Positions 18,095-26,075 of a stretch of 64,000 nucleotides of DNA are shown here, in pieces. Numbering within the stretch: the first letter of the stretch is position 1; every line of letters begins with the position of its first letter. The stretch lies in assembly GCA_963729995.1 (NCBI GenBank), contig CAVSPF010000003.1:434001-498000 (forward strand), read 5' to 3'. The position numbers were made by a program, and so were the translations under genes. The stretch comes from VRUE01 sp963729995 (lineage in GTDB: Bacteria; Actinomycetota; Thermoleophilia; Solirubrobacterales; 70-9). The notes under the pieces were generated by a model. The model did not search any database, was not told the DNA's origin, and worked only from the letters and a program-made list of their open reading frames with translations.

Positions 18095-19251
18095 GTGACC
18101 TGAGTCGTTAGTTCACAGGCATATCTCCATCGCCGTCGAAGTCGTCGCCATCGCAAGCGACGATGGGAGGCCTCATGCCCCGACGTGTGGATGTCGAGCT
18201 CAGCGAGGAGGAGCGAGAGGTGCTCGAGCGCTGGGCCAGGCGCCCGAAGAGCGCCCAGGCTCTGGCGCTGCGCTGCCGGATCGTGTTGGCGGCGGCCGAC
18301 GGCGAGCAAAGCAAGGAGATCGCGGCTCGGCTGGGCTGCAGCACACAGACGGTGGGGCGCTGGAGAGGACGCTTCGCCAAGCGCGGCCTCGACGGCCTGC
18401 ACGACGAGCCGCGCCCGGGCAAGCCACGGCAGATCACCGACGAGGACGTCGAGCGAGTGATCGTCAAGACGCTGGAGGAGCAGCCCTCCAACGCGACCCA
18501 CTGGTCGACCCGCCAAATGGCAGCCGCCACCGGGATGAGCCAGACCGCGATCAGCCGGATCTGGCGCGCCTTCGGGCTGAAGCCCCACCGCGCCGAGCAC
18601 TTCAAGCTCTCGCCCGACCCGCAGTTCGTCGACAAGGTGAGAGACATCGTCGGGCTCTACCTCAACCCGCCCGAGGCGGCGGTGGTGCTCTGCGTCGATG
18701 AGAAGTCCCAGATCCAGGCCCTCGAGCGCTCCTCGCCGATCCTGCCACTGATGCCGGGCGTGCCCGAGCGCCACACCCACGACTACGTGCGCAACGGCAC
18801 CACGAACCTCTACGCCGCGCTCGACCTCGCCTCCGGTCAGGTGATCGCCGAGATGACTCCCAGGCATCGCGCCGATGAGTTCCGCCGGTTCCTCAACCTG
18901 ATCGAGCACTCGGTGCCAGAGGGCCTCGACGTCCATGTCGTGCTCGACAACTCCTCGACCCATAAGACGCCCTCGATCCAGCGCTGGCTGCAGCGCCACC
19001 CGCGCTTCACCTTGCACTTCACACCCACCTACAGCTCCTGGCTGAACCTCGTCGAGCGCTGGTTCGCCGAGCTGACCACGAAGTGGATCAAGCGCGGCTC
19101 CCATCGCTCGGTCCGCGACCTCGTCGCCTCGATCCGCACCTGGATCGCCAACTGGAACGACGAACCCAAGCCCTATGTCTGGCACAAGAGCGCAGACGAG
19201 ATCCTCGACAGCCTCGCCTCCTACTGCCAGCGGATCAACGACTCAGGTCAC
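18095..19251 (+). mobile_element. IS630-type element, copy 2 (IS-a)
   Basis: It has the same 1157-bp length, the same 15-bp ends and the same encoded protein as copy 1, in the same orientation. It is flanked by TA at 18093-18094 (shared with IS-b) and 19252-19253. Host sequence resumes at 19254. Copies 1 and 2 bracket only IS-b, with no other cargo. Confidence 0.95.
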
Positions 19252-19254
19252 TAG
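18175..19254 (+). CDS. IS630-type DDE transposase (IS-a copy 2)
   Basis: The protein is identical to that of copy 1 over its whole length, with the same DDE residues and HTH regions. The stop TAG (19252-19254) is again made from the duplicated TA plus the first host G. The gene is intact and presumably functional; no passenger gene is present. Confidence 0.93.
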   Translation: MPRRVDVELSEEEREVLERWARRPKSAQALALRCRIVLAAADGEQSKEIAARLGCSTQTVGRWRGRFAKRGLDGLHDEPRPGKPRQITDEDVERVIVKTLEEQPSNATHWSTRQMAAATGMSQTAISRIWRAFGLKPHRAEHFKLSPDPQFVDKVRDIVGLYLNPPEAAVVLCVDEKSQIQALERSSPILPLMPGVPERHTHDYVRNGTTNLYAALDLASGQVIAEMTPRHRADEFRRFLNLIEHSVPEGLDVHVVLDNSSTHKTPSIQRWLQRHPRFTLHFTPTYSSWLNLVERWFAELTTKWIKRGSHRSVRDLVASIRTWIANWNDEPKPYVWHKSADEILDSLASYCQRINDSGH

Positions 19255-19285
19255 TCGCCGTGGGCATCTGTATGTTTCCCGCTCC

Positions 19286-19777
19286 GTGGTCGCCGGGATC
19301 ATCACGTTCTATTGGACCGTAGTCTTCGTCCACGTCCTTGCCGTCGTCGCCGGATTCGGGCCGACCTTCGTCTATCCGCTCCTCTTGCGGGCGGCGCGCA
19401 ACCGCTATCCGCGCAGCCTGCCGTACACGCTTCGCACCATGGAGAAGATCGGCAAGGCGGTGATCGCGCCGGCTGCCTTCCTGATCCTGCTCACCGGCGT
19501 CTATCTCATCTCCGAAGGTCCCTACGAATTCGGCGCGAACTTCGTGCAGGCCCCCTTCACGATCCTGATCGTCCTGATCCCGCTTGTCCCGCTCTACTTC
19601 GGCCGCACCGAGACGAAGCTCGCCGGGCTCGCCGAGCGCGACATCGCCGCCTCCGGCCATGGCGACGTCACCCTCAGCCCGGAGTTCGACTCGCTCCTCA
19701 GGCAGCTCAAGATCGTGATCCGGCTGGCGAACGTGGCGATCCTCGTTGCCCTCTTCTTCATGATCGTCAAACCCTGA
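19286..19777 (+). CDS. Four-helix integral membrane protein, DUF2269-like
   Basis: The 163-aa protein has four hydrophobic segments: TFYWTVVFVHVLAVVAGFG, a segment around APAAFLILLTGVYLI, one around APFTILIVLIPLVPLYFG and one around LANVAILVALFFMIV. The N-terminal His-containing helix and the overall spacing resemble DUF2269-type membrane proteins of unknown role. The frame is open backwards into IS-a copy 2, but GTG 19286 is the first host start. The IS stack ends only about 30 bp upstream, so its original promoter may have been displaced. murI follows. Confidence 0.65.
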   Translation: MVAGIITFYWTVVFVHVLAVVAGFGPTFVYPLLLRAARNRYPRSLPYTLRTMEKIGKAVIAPAAFLILLTGVYLISEGPYEFGANFVQAPFTILIVLIPLVPLYFGRTETKLAGLAERDIAASGHGDVTLSPEFDSLLRQLKIVIRLANVAILVALFFMIVKP

Positions 19778-19827
19778 CGGCCACGCGCGCGCCAACCCCT
19801 CAGCTCAACGCGTCTCTCCCAATCGCC

Positions 19828-20625
19828 ATGTTCGACTCCGGCGTCGGTGGGCTCACCGTGCTGCACGAGTGCCTTGTCTCCCTGCCCGAGGAGGATTTCG
19901 TCTATCTCGGCGACACCGCGATGTTCCCCTACGGGACGCGCGACCCGGAGCGCCTGCGAGAGCGGATCGGTGCGATCGCCGAGCTGCTGCTGGGCGACGG
20001 CGCCAAGCTCCTGGTGATCGCCTGCAACACCGCCACCTCGATCGGCGAGGACGTGGTGCGCGCGGTTGCCGGCGAGCGCGACGTGGAGGTTGTCCCCGTG
20101 GTCGAGCCTCAGGCCGAGATCGCCGCCGCGATCACCGACAGCGGCCGGGTCGGCGTGCTGGCGACCCCCAACACGGTCGAGAGCGGCGCCTATCGCCGCT
20201 CCCTCGAACGGCAGGGCCGGGCGCTGGAGGTGACCGAGGTTGAGGCCCCCGACCTGGCGGCCTTCATCCAGGACGGCTCGCCGTTCGACGAGGGCGTGGT
20301 GGAGATGGCGCGCTCCTACTGCGCGCCGCTGATGCGGGCCGAGGTCGACACGCTGATCCTCGGCTGCACCCACTATCCGCTCGTGGCCCCGATGCTGCAG
20401 CGCATCCTTGGCCGGGACGTGCGCCTGGTCAGCGGCGGCCACGCGGTCGCGGCCGCCGTCCAGCGAGTCCTGGAGTCCCGTCGCCTCAACCGGCGGCGGG
20501 ATCGAGAGGGCGACTATCGCTTCCTCTGCACCGGCGACGCCGATTCCTTCCGGGAGCTGGGAACCCGCTTCCTCCAGATGCCCCTGGGCGCGGTCGAGCG
20601 GATCGACGTGCCCGCCGGCGGCTGA
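19828..20625 (+). CDS. murI: Glutamate racemase
   Basis: MurI makes D-glutamate for peptidoglycan. The catalytic cysteines are in LLVIACNTATS and LILGCTHYPLV, and the N-terminal FDSGVGGLTVL with YLGDTAMFPYG forms the substrate site. ATG 19828 leaves only Phe before the conserved Asp, truncating the first beta strand (SLPIAMFDSG). No ATG, GTG or TTG exists in frame nearby. A CTG at 19774 overlaps the upstream stop as CTGA and would give 18 more residues including the strand, so a non-canonical CTG start is possible. Confidence 0.92.
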   Translation: MFDSGVGGLTVLHECLVSLPEEDFVYLGDTAMFPYGTRDPERLRERIGAIAELLLGDGAKLLVIACNTATSIGEDVVRAVAGERDVEVVPVVEPQAEIAAAITDSGRVGVLATPNTVESGAYRRSLERQGRALEVTEVEAPDLAAFIQDGSPFDEGVVEMARSYCAPLMRAEVDTLILGCTHYPLVAPMLQRILGRDVRLVSGGHAVAAAVQRVLESRRLNRRRDREGDYRFLCTGDADSFRELGTRFLQMPLGAVERIDVPAGG

Positions 20626-20643
20626 GGCCCTACCCTTAGTGCC

Positions 20644-21075
20644 ATGAGCGTCCTCGAGCAGGTTCAGGCAGACGTCCGCACCGCGATGAAAGCGCGCGAC
20701 CGCGAGCGAGCCGCGGCGCTGCGGATGATCGTCGACTCCCTGCAGCAGGACGCAAAGCTCGGCAAGGGCGACGAGACCGCGGTGCTGCAGCGGGAGCGCA
20801 AGAAGCGACTGGAGGCGGCGGAGGCCTACCGCGAGGCAGGCCGCGCCGAGCAGGAGGCGGCCGAGCGTTTCGAGGCGGAGCTGGTCGAGGGCTACCTGCC
20901 GCAGCAGCTCTCCGACGGGGAGCTGACCGAGCTCGTCGAGGCGGCGGTCGCCGAGACCGGCGCCGCCGAGCAGCGGCAGATGGGACAGGTGATGTCGGCG
21001 CTGATGCCAAAGGTGGGCGGGCGCGCCGACGGCAAGCGGGTGAGCGCGGCGGTGCGGGAGCGGCTTGGCGCGTAA
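20644..21075 (+). CDS. yqeY: GatB/YqeY-domain protein
   Basis: The 143-aa protein matches the YqeY family, related to the tail domain of the GatB amidotransferase subunit. It begins SVLEQVQADVRTAMKARDRERAAALRMI, split by a helix break, and contains EAYREAGRAEQEAAERFEAEL and the family end motif QMGQVMSALMPKVGGRADGK. It probably binds tRNA or an aminoacyl-tRNA factor; its cellular role is not well defined. It overlaps phoH by 11 bp and opens the phoH-ybeY-era run. Confidence 0.88.
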   Translation: MSVLEQVQADVRTAMKARDRERAAALRMIVDSLQQDAKLGKGDETAVLQRERKKRLEAAEAYREAGRAEQEAAERFEAELVEGYLPQQLSDGELTELVEAAVAETGAAEQRQMGQVMSALMPKVGGRADGKRVSAAVRERLGA

Positions 21076-22045
21076 GCAGCTGACGCTCGACAACACGGTG
21101 GCCGCGGAGCTCGCGGGCTCCGAGGACGCGGTGCTGCGGGCGCTGCGCGGCCGTCTCGACTGCGATCTCCACCTGCGCGGCAACGTGCTCACCCTCGACG
21201 GCGACTCCGACGACGTGCAGACGGCCGCCACCGTGGTCGACGAGCTGGTCGACCTGATCGAGCAGGGGCACGAAGTCGCACCGGGGACGATCGAAGCGGT
21301 GGCCGGGGCCCTCAACGCGCAGGAAAGCCCGGCGCAGATCCTCGAGGACGTCGTCTGGCGTCACCGCAACACCAAGGTGGCGCCGAAGACGCTCAACCAG
21401 AAACGCTACGTGGACTCGATCCGCCGCCACACGATCACCTTCGGGATTGGGCCTGCGGGCACGGGAAAGACGTTTCTCGCCGTCGCGATGGCGGCTGCGG
21501 CCCTGGCCGAGCGCGAGGTCCAGCGGATCATCCTCACCCGACCCGCCGTCGAGGCGGGCGAGCGGCTCGGCTTCCTGCCCGGCGACATCCAGGCCAAGGT
21601 CGATCCCTACCTGCGGCCGCTCTTCGACGCGCTCTACGACATGCTCGATCCCGATCGGGTCAACGGCTACTTCGAGCGCGGGGTGATCGAGGTGGCGCCG
21701 CTCGCCTTCATGCGCGGCCGCACCCTCAACGACTCCTTTGTGATCCTCGACGAGGCGCAGAACACGAGCCCCGAGCAGATGAAGATGTTCCTGACGCGGC
21801 TTGGCTTCAACTCACGAATGGTGGTGACCGGCGACATCACCCAGATCGACCTGCCCGCCGACCAGCGCTCTGGCCTGGTCGTCGTTCGCGACATCCTCAG
21901 CGAGGTCCAGGACATCTCCTTCATCCGCTTCGGGGGTGAGGACGTGGTCCGCCACAAGCTCGTCCAGCGGATCGTCGCGGCCTACGGCGAGTACGGGAGC
22001 AGGGAGCGGGAGAGGCAGGGGCGTCCGCCCGCTGAACCGACGTGA
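21065..22045 (+). CDS. phoH: PhoH-family ATPase
   Basis: This PhoH/PhoL-type P-loop ATPase is linked to RNA metabolism and ribosome maturation. An N-terminal KH-like region (LRGRLDCDLHLRGNVLTLDG) precedes a helicase-like core with Walker A FGIGPAGTGKTFLAVAMA, Walker B SFVILDEAQNTSPEQ, and TRLGFNSRMVVTGDITQIDL. The TTG start 21065 overlaps yqeY. Its stop overlaps ybeY (GTGA), matching the common phoH-ybeY-era order. Confidence 0.93.
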   Translation: MARKQLTLDNTVAAELAGSEDAVLRALRGRLDCDLHLRGNVLTLDGDSDDVQTAATVVDELVDLIEQGHEVAPGTIEAVAGALNAQESPAQILEDVVWRHRNTKVAPKTLNQKRYVDSIRRHTITFGIGPAGTGKTFLAVAMAAAALAEREVQRIILTRPAVEAGERLGFLPGDIQAKVDPYLRPLFDALYDMLDPDRVNGYFERGVIEVAPLAFMRGRTLNDSFVILDEAQNTSPEQMKMFLTRLGFNSRMVVTGDITQIDLPADQRSGLVVVRDILSEVQDISFIRFGGEDVVRHKLVQRIVAAYGEYGSRERERQGRPPAEPT

Positions 22046-22407
22046 CGGTGGGCCTCTCCGATGTGCCGCCCGACCTGCGGCGCGCGGTCGCGGCGGCGTT
22101 GGACGCCGCGGGGGTTCGCGACGGGCACCTGGCGGTCGAGTTGGTCGATGCAACCCGCATCCGCGAGCTGAACCGCGATCATCGCGGCGTGGACGCGCCC
22201 ACCGATGTCCTCGCCTTTCCCGTCGACGGCGTGGGCCCAACCCCGGGCCCGCGCGAGCTGGGCGATGTCGCCATCTGCCCCGAGCACTGCGCGGACGTCA
22301 CCGAGGTTGCGGTCCATGGCGTCCTTCACCTCTGCGGCTATGACCATGAGACCGACGCCGGCGAGATGCTCGCCCTACAGGCGCGCGTGATCGCGGGGCT
22401 GCGATGA
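22042..22407 (+). CDS. ybeY: Endoribonuclease YbeY (16S rRNA maturation)
   Basis: YbeY is a zinc-dependent RNase needed for 16S rRNA 3'-end maturation. The three metal-binding histidines are in HGVLHLCGYDHET near the C-terminus. TDVLAFPVDG is the other conserved block. At 121 aa it is on the short side but complete. The GTG start 22042 overlaps the phoH stop and its own stop overlaps era (ATGA), so translation is probably coupled. Confidence 0.92.
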   Translation: MTVGLSDVPPDLRRAVAAALDAAGVRDGHLAVELVDATRIRELNRDHRGVDAPTDVLAFPVDGVGPTPGPRELGDVAICPEHCADVTEVAVHGVLHLCGYDHETDAGEMLALQARVIAGLR

Positions 22408-23297
22408 CACGCGCCGGCTTCATCGGCCTGGCGGGCAGGCCCAACGTCGGCAAGTCGACGCTCGTCAACGCCATCGTCGGCAGCCGCGTTGCGATCGTCT
22501 CGATGCGTCCGCAGACGACGCGGCGGGCGATTCGCGGCATCGCCACCGACGAGGCCGCCGGCCGCCAGCTCGTCCTCGTCGACCTGCCGGGTGTGCAGCG
22601 CCCGCGCGACGTCCTTACCGAGCGGATGCAGCGCCGGGTCGAGCGTGAGCTGGCCGACTCCGACGTTGCTCTCCTGGTCGTCAACGGCGAGGAGGGAGTC
22701 GGCGCCGGCGATCGCTTCATCGCCCGCGCGCTGCGCGCCGCCGGCCCCGATACCCCGACGATCTGCGCTGTCAACAAGGTCGATCGCACCGGTCCCAACG
22801 AGCTGGTGCCGGTCCTGGCCAAGGCCGCGGAGCTGGAGGGCGTCGACGAGGTGTTCCCGATCAGCGCCCGCAGTCGCGAGGGCCTCGACGCCCTGGTGCA
22901 GCGGTTGGGCGAGCTGGTTCCCGAGGGGCCCTACCTCTACCCGCCCGAGGACCACAGCGACCAGTCGAGCGAGGTGATGTTGGCCGAGCTGGTCCGCGAA
23001 CAGGTTCTCAACCGGACCCGCGATGAGATACCCCACTCGGTCGAGGTCTCGGTGAAGGAGATCTCCGAGCGGGCCGACGGTCTGGTCACCATCCGCGCCG
23101 AGATCTGGGTGGAGACCGAGTCCCAGAAGGGCGTCCTGATCGGCAAGGGAGGCTCGAAGGTGGAGGAGATCGGCCGCGGCGCCCGACGCTCGCTCGAAGA
23201 GGAGGTGGGCGCCAAGGTGCACCTCGACCTCCGGGTCCGCCTCCGCCGCCGCTGGCGCCGCGACGAGGGGCTGCTGGATCGGCTGGGGATCGAGTGA
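22404..23297 (+). CDS. era: GTPase Era
   Basis: Era binds the 3' end of 16S rRNA and acts in 30S assembly. G1 is GRPNVGKSTLVNAIVG, G3 reads VDLPG (usually DTPG), and G4 is NKVD. The C-terminal KH domain has LIGKGGSKVEEIGRGARRSLE. The length of 297 aa is standard. ATG 22404 overlaps ybeY by 4 bp. A hairpin (23300-23334) begins 3 bp after the stop, in the gap to hisIE. Confidence 0.95.
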   Translation: MTRAGFIGLAGRPNVGKSTLVNAIVGSRVAIVSMRPQTTRRAIRGIATDEAAGRQLVLVDLPGVQRPRDVLTERMQRRVERELADSDVALLVVNGEEGVGAGDRFIARALRAAGPDTPTICAVNKVDRTGPNELVPVLAKAAELEGVDEVFPISARSREGLDALVQRLGELVPEGPYLYPPEDHSDQSSEVMLAELVREQVLNRTRDEIPHSVEVSVKEISERADGLVTIRAEIWVETESQKGVLIGKGGSKVEEIGRGARRSLEEEVGAKVHLDLRVRLRRRWRRDEGLLDRLGIE

Positions 23298-23299
23298 GT

Positions 23300-23334
23300 G
23301 GCGCGAAAGTGTCGGTATGCGACAGGAAAGCGCC
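23300..23334. repeat. Hairpin P4 with GTATG loop at the hisIE start
   Basis: Left arm GGCGCGAAAGTGTCG (23300-23314), loop GTATG, right arm CGACAGGAAAGCGCC (23320-23334). The outer 5 and inner 5 bp pair, and the middle 5 form an internal loop. The loop and adjacent TGTC/GACA resemble the 43-bp palindromes at 60893 and 61858. The right arm holds AGGA 7 nt before the hisIE ATG at 23335, so folding could hide the ribosome binding site. Confidence 0.55.
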
Positions 23335-23979
23335 ATGCGGCCTGACCCTGACTACGATTGCCTGATGTTCGAGCAGGTGGAATTCGATGAGCGCGGCCTG
23401 GCGCCGTGCGTGGCGCAGGACTTCGCCAGCGGCGAGGTGCTGACGCTCGCCTACGTCAACGAGGAGTCGCTGCGGCTGACCGTCGAGACCGGCGAGGTCC
23501 ACTTCTACAGCCGCTCGCGGGGGGAGATCTGGCGCAAGGGGGAAACATCGGGCAACGTGCTGCGGCTGCGCCAGCTCCGCTACGACTGCGACGGCGACGC
23601 GATCGTCGCCCTGGTCGAGCCGGCCGGCCCCGCCTGTCACACGGGCGAGCGCAGCTGCTTCCACCGTGAGTTGGGCGACGGTGGCGAGCCGGCGCCGCCG
23701 GCCCACGAAGCGCTGGCGGCGCTGGAGCGCACGCTGCGCAGCCGTGCCGCCGAGCGGCCCGAGGGCAGCTACACGGTGAAGCTGCTCGACGACCAAGAGC
23801 TGATCGGTGCGAAGGTCGAGGAGGAGGCTGAGGAGGTCGTCCGGGCCGCGCGGGAAGAGTCCGATGAGCGCGTCGCCGAAGAGGCCGCCGACCTGCTCTA
23901 CCACCTCAGCGTGCTGCTCGCCTCCCGCGAGGTCCCGCGATCCGCGGTGATGGAAGTGCTCAATGGCCGTCGCCGCTGA
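23335..23979 (+). CDS. hisIE: Bifunctional phosphoribosyl-AMP cyclohydrolase / phosphoribosyl-ATP pyrophosphatase
   Basis: This enzyme catalyses two early histidine steps. The HisI part covers about residues 1-110, with VHFYSRSRGEIWRKGETSGN and the metal-binding DCDGD and CHTGERSCFH motifs. The HisE part (about 120-214) has YTVKLL and the MazG-like KVEEEAEEVVRAA and EEAADLLYHLSVLL helices. The start is uncertain: ATG 23335 has AGGA 7 nt upstream, ATG 23317 lies in a hairpin loop, and ATG 23365 is closest to the domain. It overlaps trpE by 17 bp, tying histidine and tryptophan synthesis, both of which use PRPP. Confidence 0.93.
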   Translation: MRPDPDYDCLMFEQVEFDERGLAPCVAQDFASGEVLTLAYVNEESLRLTVETGEVHFYSRSRGEIWRKGETSGNVLRLRQLRYDCDGDAIVALVEPAGPACHTGERSCFHRELGDGGEPAPPAHEALAALERTLRSRAAERPEGSYTVKLLDDQELIGAKVEEEAEEVVRAAREESDERVAEEAADLLYHLSVLLASREVPRSAVMEVLNGRRR

Positions 23980-25471
23980 TTCGGAGCTGCGCCTCGAGCC
24001 GAGCCTCGAGGAGGCGCGCGCGCTGGCCGGGCAGGGCAACGTGGTGCCCGTGCGCGCCCGCTTCGTCGACGACTGCGAGACGCCCGTCTCCGCCTTCCTC
24101 AAGCTGCGGGCGGGCGAGCCCGAGGGAGCGCCCTGCTTCCTGCTGGAGTCGGCCGAGCAGGGGCAGGTCGGCCGCTACTCCTTCGTCGGTATCCGTCCCC
24201 GCTCGGTGTTGCGCTGGAGCGACGGGGCTCTCTCCGAGTCCGGCCAGGCGCCTCGGGACGCCCCTGATCCCTACGCCGCCGTCGCCGAGCACTTCGATCG
24301 CTTCAGGCTCGCTCCCGTCGAGGGCCTCCCGCCCTTCGCCGGCGGGGCGGTCGGGTTCTTCGGCTACGACCTGGTGCGCACGGTCGAGCCGCTGGGCGAG
24401 CCCAGCCCCGACCCGCTCGGGCTGCCCGACATGGCGCTGATGGTCACCGACGTGCTGTTGGCCTTCGACCACCTCCGCCACGAGCTGACGATCATGGCCT
24501 GTGCCTTCAGCGATGACGATGGCGGCATCGACGCCGCCTACGAGCGCGCCGCCGCGGCGATTGCGGACGTGCGAAGCCGCCTCCGGAGTGCCGTGCCCGT
24601 CCCCGAGCGCCCGACGGTCGTCGAGCCGCCCCGCTTCGCCTCGAACGTGGAGCGCGAGGAGTTCGAAGCCGCGGTTGAGCGGATCGTCGAGTACATCCAC
24701 GCCGGGGATGCCTTCCAGGTTGTGCCCTCGCAGCGCTTCTCGGCCCCCGCGCCGGTCGAGGCGTTCTCGATCTACCGCGGCCTGCGCGCGATCAACCCGT
24801 CTCCCTACATGTACTTCCTCGAGTTCGGCGACTTTCAGATCGCGGGTGCCTCGCCGGAGCCACTGGTCAAGGTGCACGGCCGGCGGGTCGAGACGCGGCC
24901 GATCGCCGGCACGTACCCGCGTGGCGCCAACGAGGAGGAGGACCGCCGCCTCGCCGAGCGCCTCGTCAACGATCCCAAGGAGCGGGCCGAGCACGTGATG
25001 CTCGTCGATCTCGGCCGCAACGATCTCGGCCGCGTCTGCGAGTACGGGACCGTGAAGGTGGATGAGCTGATGGTGGTCGAGACCTACTCCCACGTCCTCC
25101 ACATCGTCAGCCAGGTCTCGGGGACGCTGCGTGAGGGGGTCAGCGCGATGGACGTGCTGCGCGCGGCCCTCCCCGCCGGCACCCTCTCCGGCGCCCCCAA
25201 GGTGCGCGCGATGCAGATCATCGACGAGCTGGAGCGGGTCAAGCGCTGTTCCTACGGCGGCGCGATCGGCTACCTCTCGTGGAACGGCGACCTCGACACG
25301 GCGATCCATATCCGCACGGTGGTCGTCAAGGACGGTCAGGTGCACGTGCAGGCCGGCGGCGGGACGGTGGCCGACGCGAAGCCGGCCTACGAGTACAACG
25401 AGTCGGTCAACAAGGCCAAGGCCGTCTTCCGCGCCGTCGAGCTGGCCTGCGAGCAGCCGGATTGGCCATGA
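23963..25471 (+). CDS. trpE: Anthranilate synthase component I
   Basis: TrpE converts chorismate and ammonia (from TrpG) to anthranilate. The 502-aa protein has the N-terminal regulatory motif LLES (in CFLLESAEQGQVGRYSFVG), which in characterised enzymes forms the tryptophan feedback site. Catalytic core motifs are GDAFQVVPSQRF, PSPYMYFLEF, ETRPIAGTYPRG, DLGRNDLGRVCE and PAGTLSGAPKVRAMQIIDE. ATG 23963 lies inside the end of hisIE. Its stop overlaps trpG (ATGA), fitting stoichiometric coupling of the two subunits. Confidence 0.97.
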   Translation: MAVAADSELRLEPSLEEARALAGQGNVVPVRARFVDDCETPVSAFLKLRAGEPEGAPCFLLESAEQGQVGRYSFVGIRPRSVLRWSDGALSESGQAPRDAPDPYAAVAEHFDRFRLAPVEGLPPFAGGAVGFFGYDLVRTVEPLGEPSPDPLGLPDMALMVTDVLLAFDHLRHELTIMACAFSDDDGGIDAAYERAAAAIADVRSRLRSAVPVPERPTVVEPPRFASNVEREEFEAAVERIVEYIHAGDAFQVVPSQRFSAPAPVEAFSIYRGLRAINPSPYMYFLEFGDFQIAGASPEPLVKVHGRRVETRPIAGTYPRGANEEEDRRLAERLVNDPKERAEHVMLVDLGRNDLGRVCEYGTVKVDELMVVETYSHVLHIVSQVSGTLREGVSAMDVLRAALPAGTLSGAPKVRAMQIIDELERVKRCSYGGAIGYLSWNGDLDTAIHIRTVVVKDGQVHVQAGGGTVADAKPAYEYNESVNKAKAVFRAVELACEQPDWP

Positions 25472-26073
25472 AGGTACTCATCGTCGACAACTACGACAGC
25501 TTCACGTACAACCTCGTCCAGCACCTGGGCGAGCTTGGGGCGGAGATCGAGGTGGTTCGCAACGACAGGGCGACGGTCGGCGAGCTTCTGAAGCGGCGCG
25601 CCGATCGCCTTGTGGTTTCGCCGGGGCCCTGCACCCCCGCCGAGGCCGGGGTCTCGGTCGAGGCCATTCGCGCCTTTGCCGAGGCAGGCATCCCGGTGCT
25701 GGGTGTGTGCCTCGGCCACCAGTCGCTGGTCGAGGCGTTTGGCGGGCGCACCGTGCAGGGCGAGCCGGTGCACGGCAAGGAGGCGGAGATATCGCATGAC
25801 GGTCGCACGGTCTATGCGGGCCTCTCGAACCCCCTCGTCGCCGGCCGCTACCACTCGCTCGTCGCCGACCCCGACCTGCCTGACGAGCTGGAGCTGAGCG
25901 CCAGCCTCGGCGACATCGTCATGGGGGCCCGCCACCGGGAGCTGCCGGCCGAGGGGGTCCAGTTCCATCCCGAGTCGGTGCTCACGCCGCAGGGGAAGCA
26001 CCTGCTGAAGAACTTCCTGGGGGTGAGTTCGCCTTTTGTCTCGCCCAGCGCGACAAAAGGCGAACTCGACTAG
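25468..26073 (+). CDS. trpG: Anthranilate synthase component II (glutamine amidotransferase)
   Basis: TrpG releases ammonia from glutamine for TrpE. The class I amidotransferase triad is visible as Cys in VLGVCLGHQS and His/Glu in VQFHPESVLTP. The start MKVLIVDNYDSFTYNL is canonical at ATG 25468. The enzyme would normally end near HLLKNFL. Here it continues with GVSSPFVSPSATKGELD, which is encoded by a 43-bp palindrome (26025-26067), so the last codons are repeat-derived. trpD begins 2 bp later. Confidence 0.96.
   Translation: MKVLIVDNYDSFTYNLVQHLGELGAEIEVVRNDRATVGELLKRRADRLVVSPGPCTPAEAGVSVEAIRAFAEAGIPVLGVCLGHQSLVEAFGGRTVQGEPVHGKEAEISHDGRTVYAGLSNPLVAGRYHSLVADPDLPDELELSASLGDIVMGARHRELPAEGVQFHPESVLTPQGKHLLKNFLGVSSPFVSPSATKGELD
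26025..26067. repeat. 43-bp palindromic repeat P1, inside the 3' end of trpG
   Basis: Left arm GAGTTCGCCTTTTGTCTCG (26025-26043), loop CCCAG, right arm CGCGACAAAAGGCGAACTC (26049-26067). The outer 16 bp pair perfectly. The arm differs from the left arm of P2 (60893) at one base. It is translated as the TrpG tail and ends 3 bp before the trpG stop codon. Confidence 0.9.
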
Positions 26074-26075
26074 CG

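Noticed and set aside
15701..19251. Composite transposon formed by IS-a copies 1 and 2
   Set aside because: The only content between them is IS-b. There is no cargo gene, and the junctions are better explained by successive insertions into regenerated CTAG sites.
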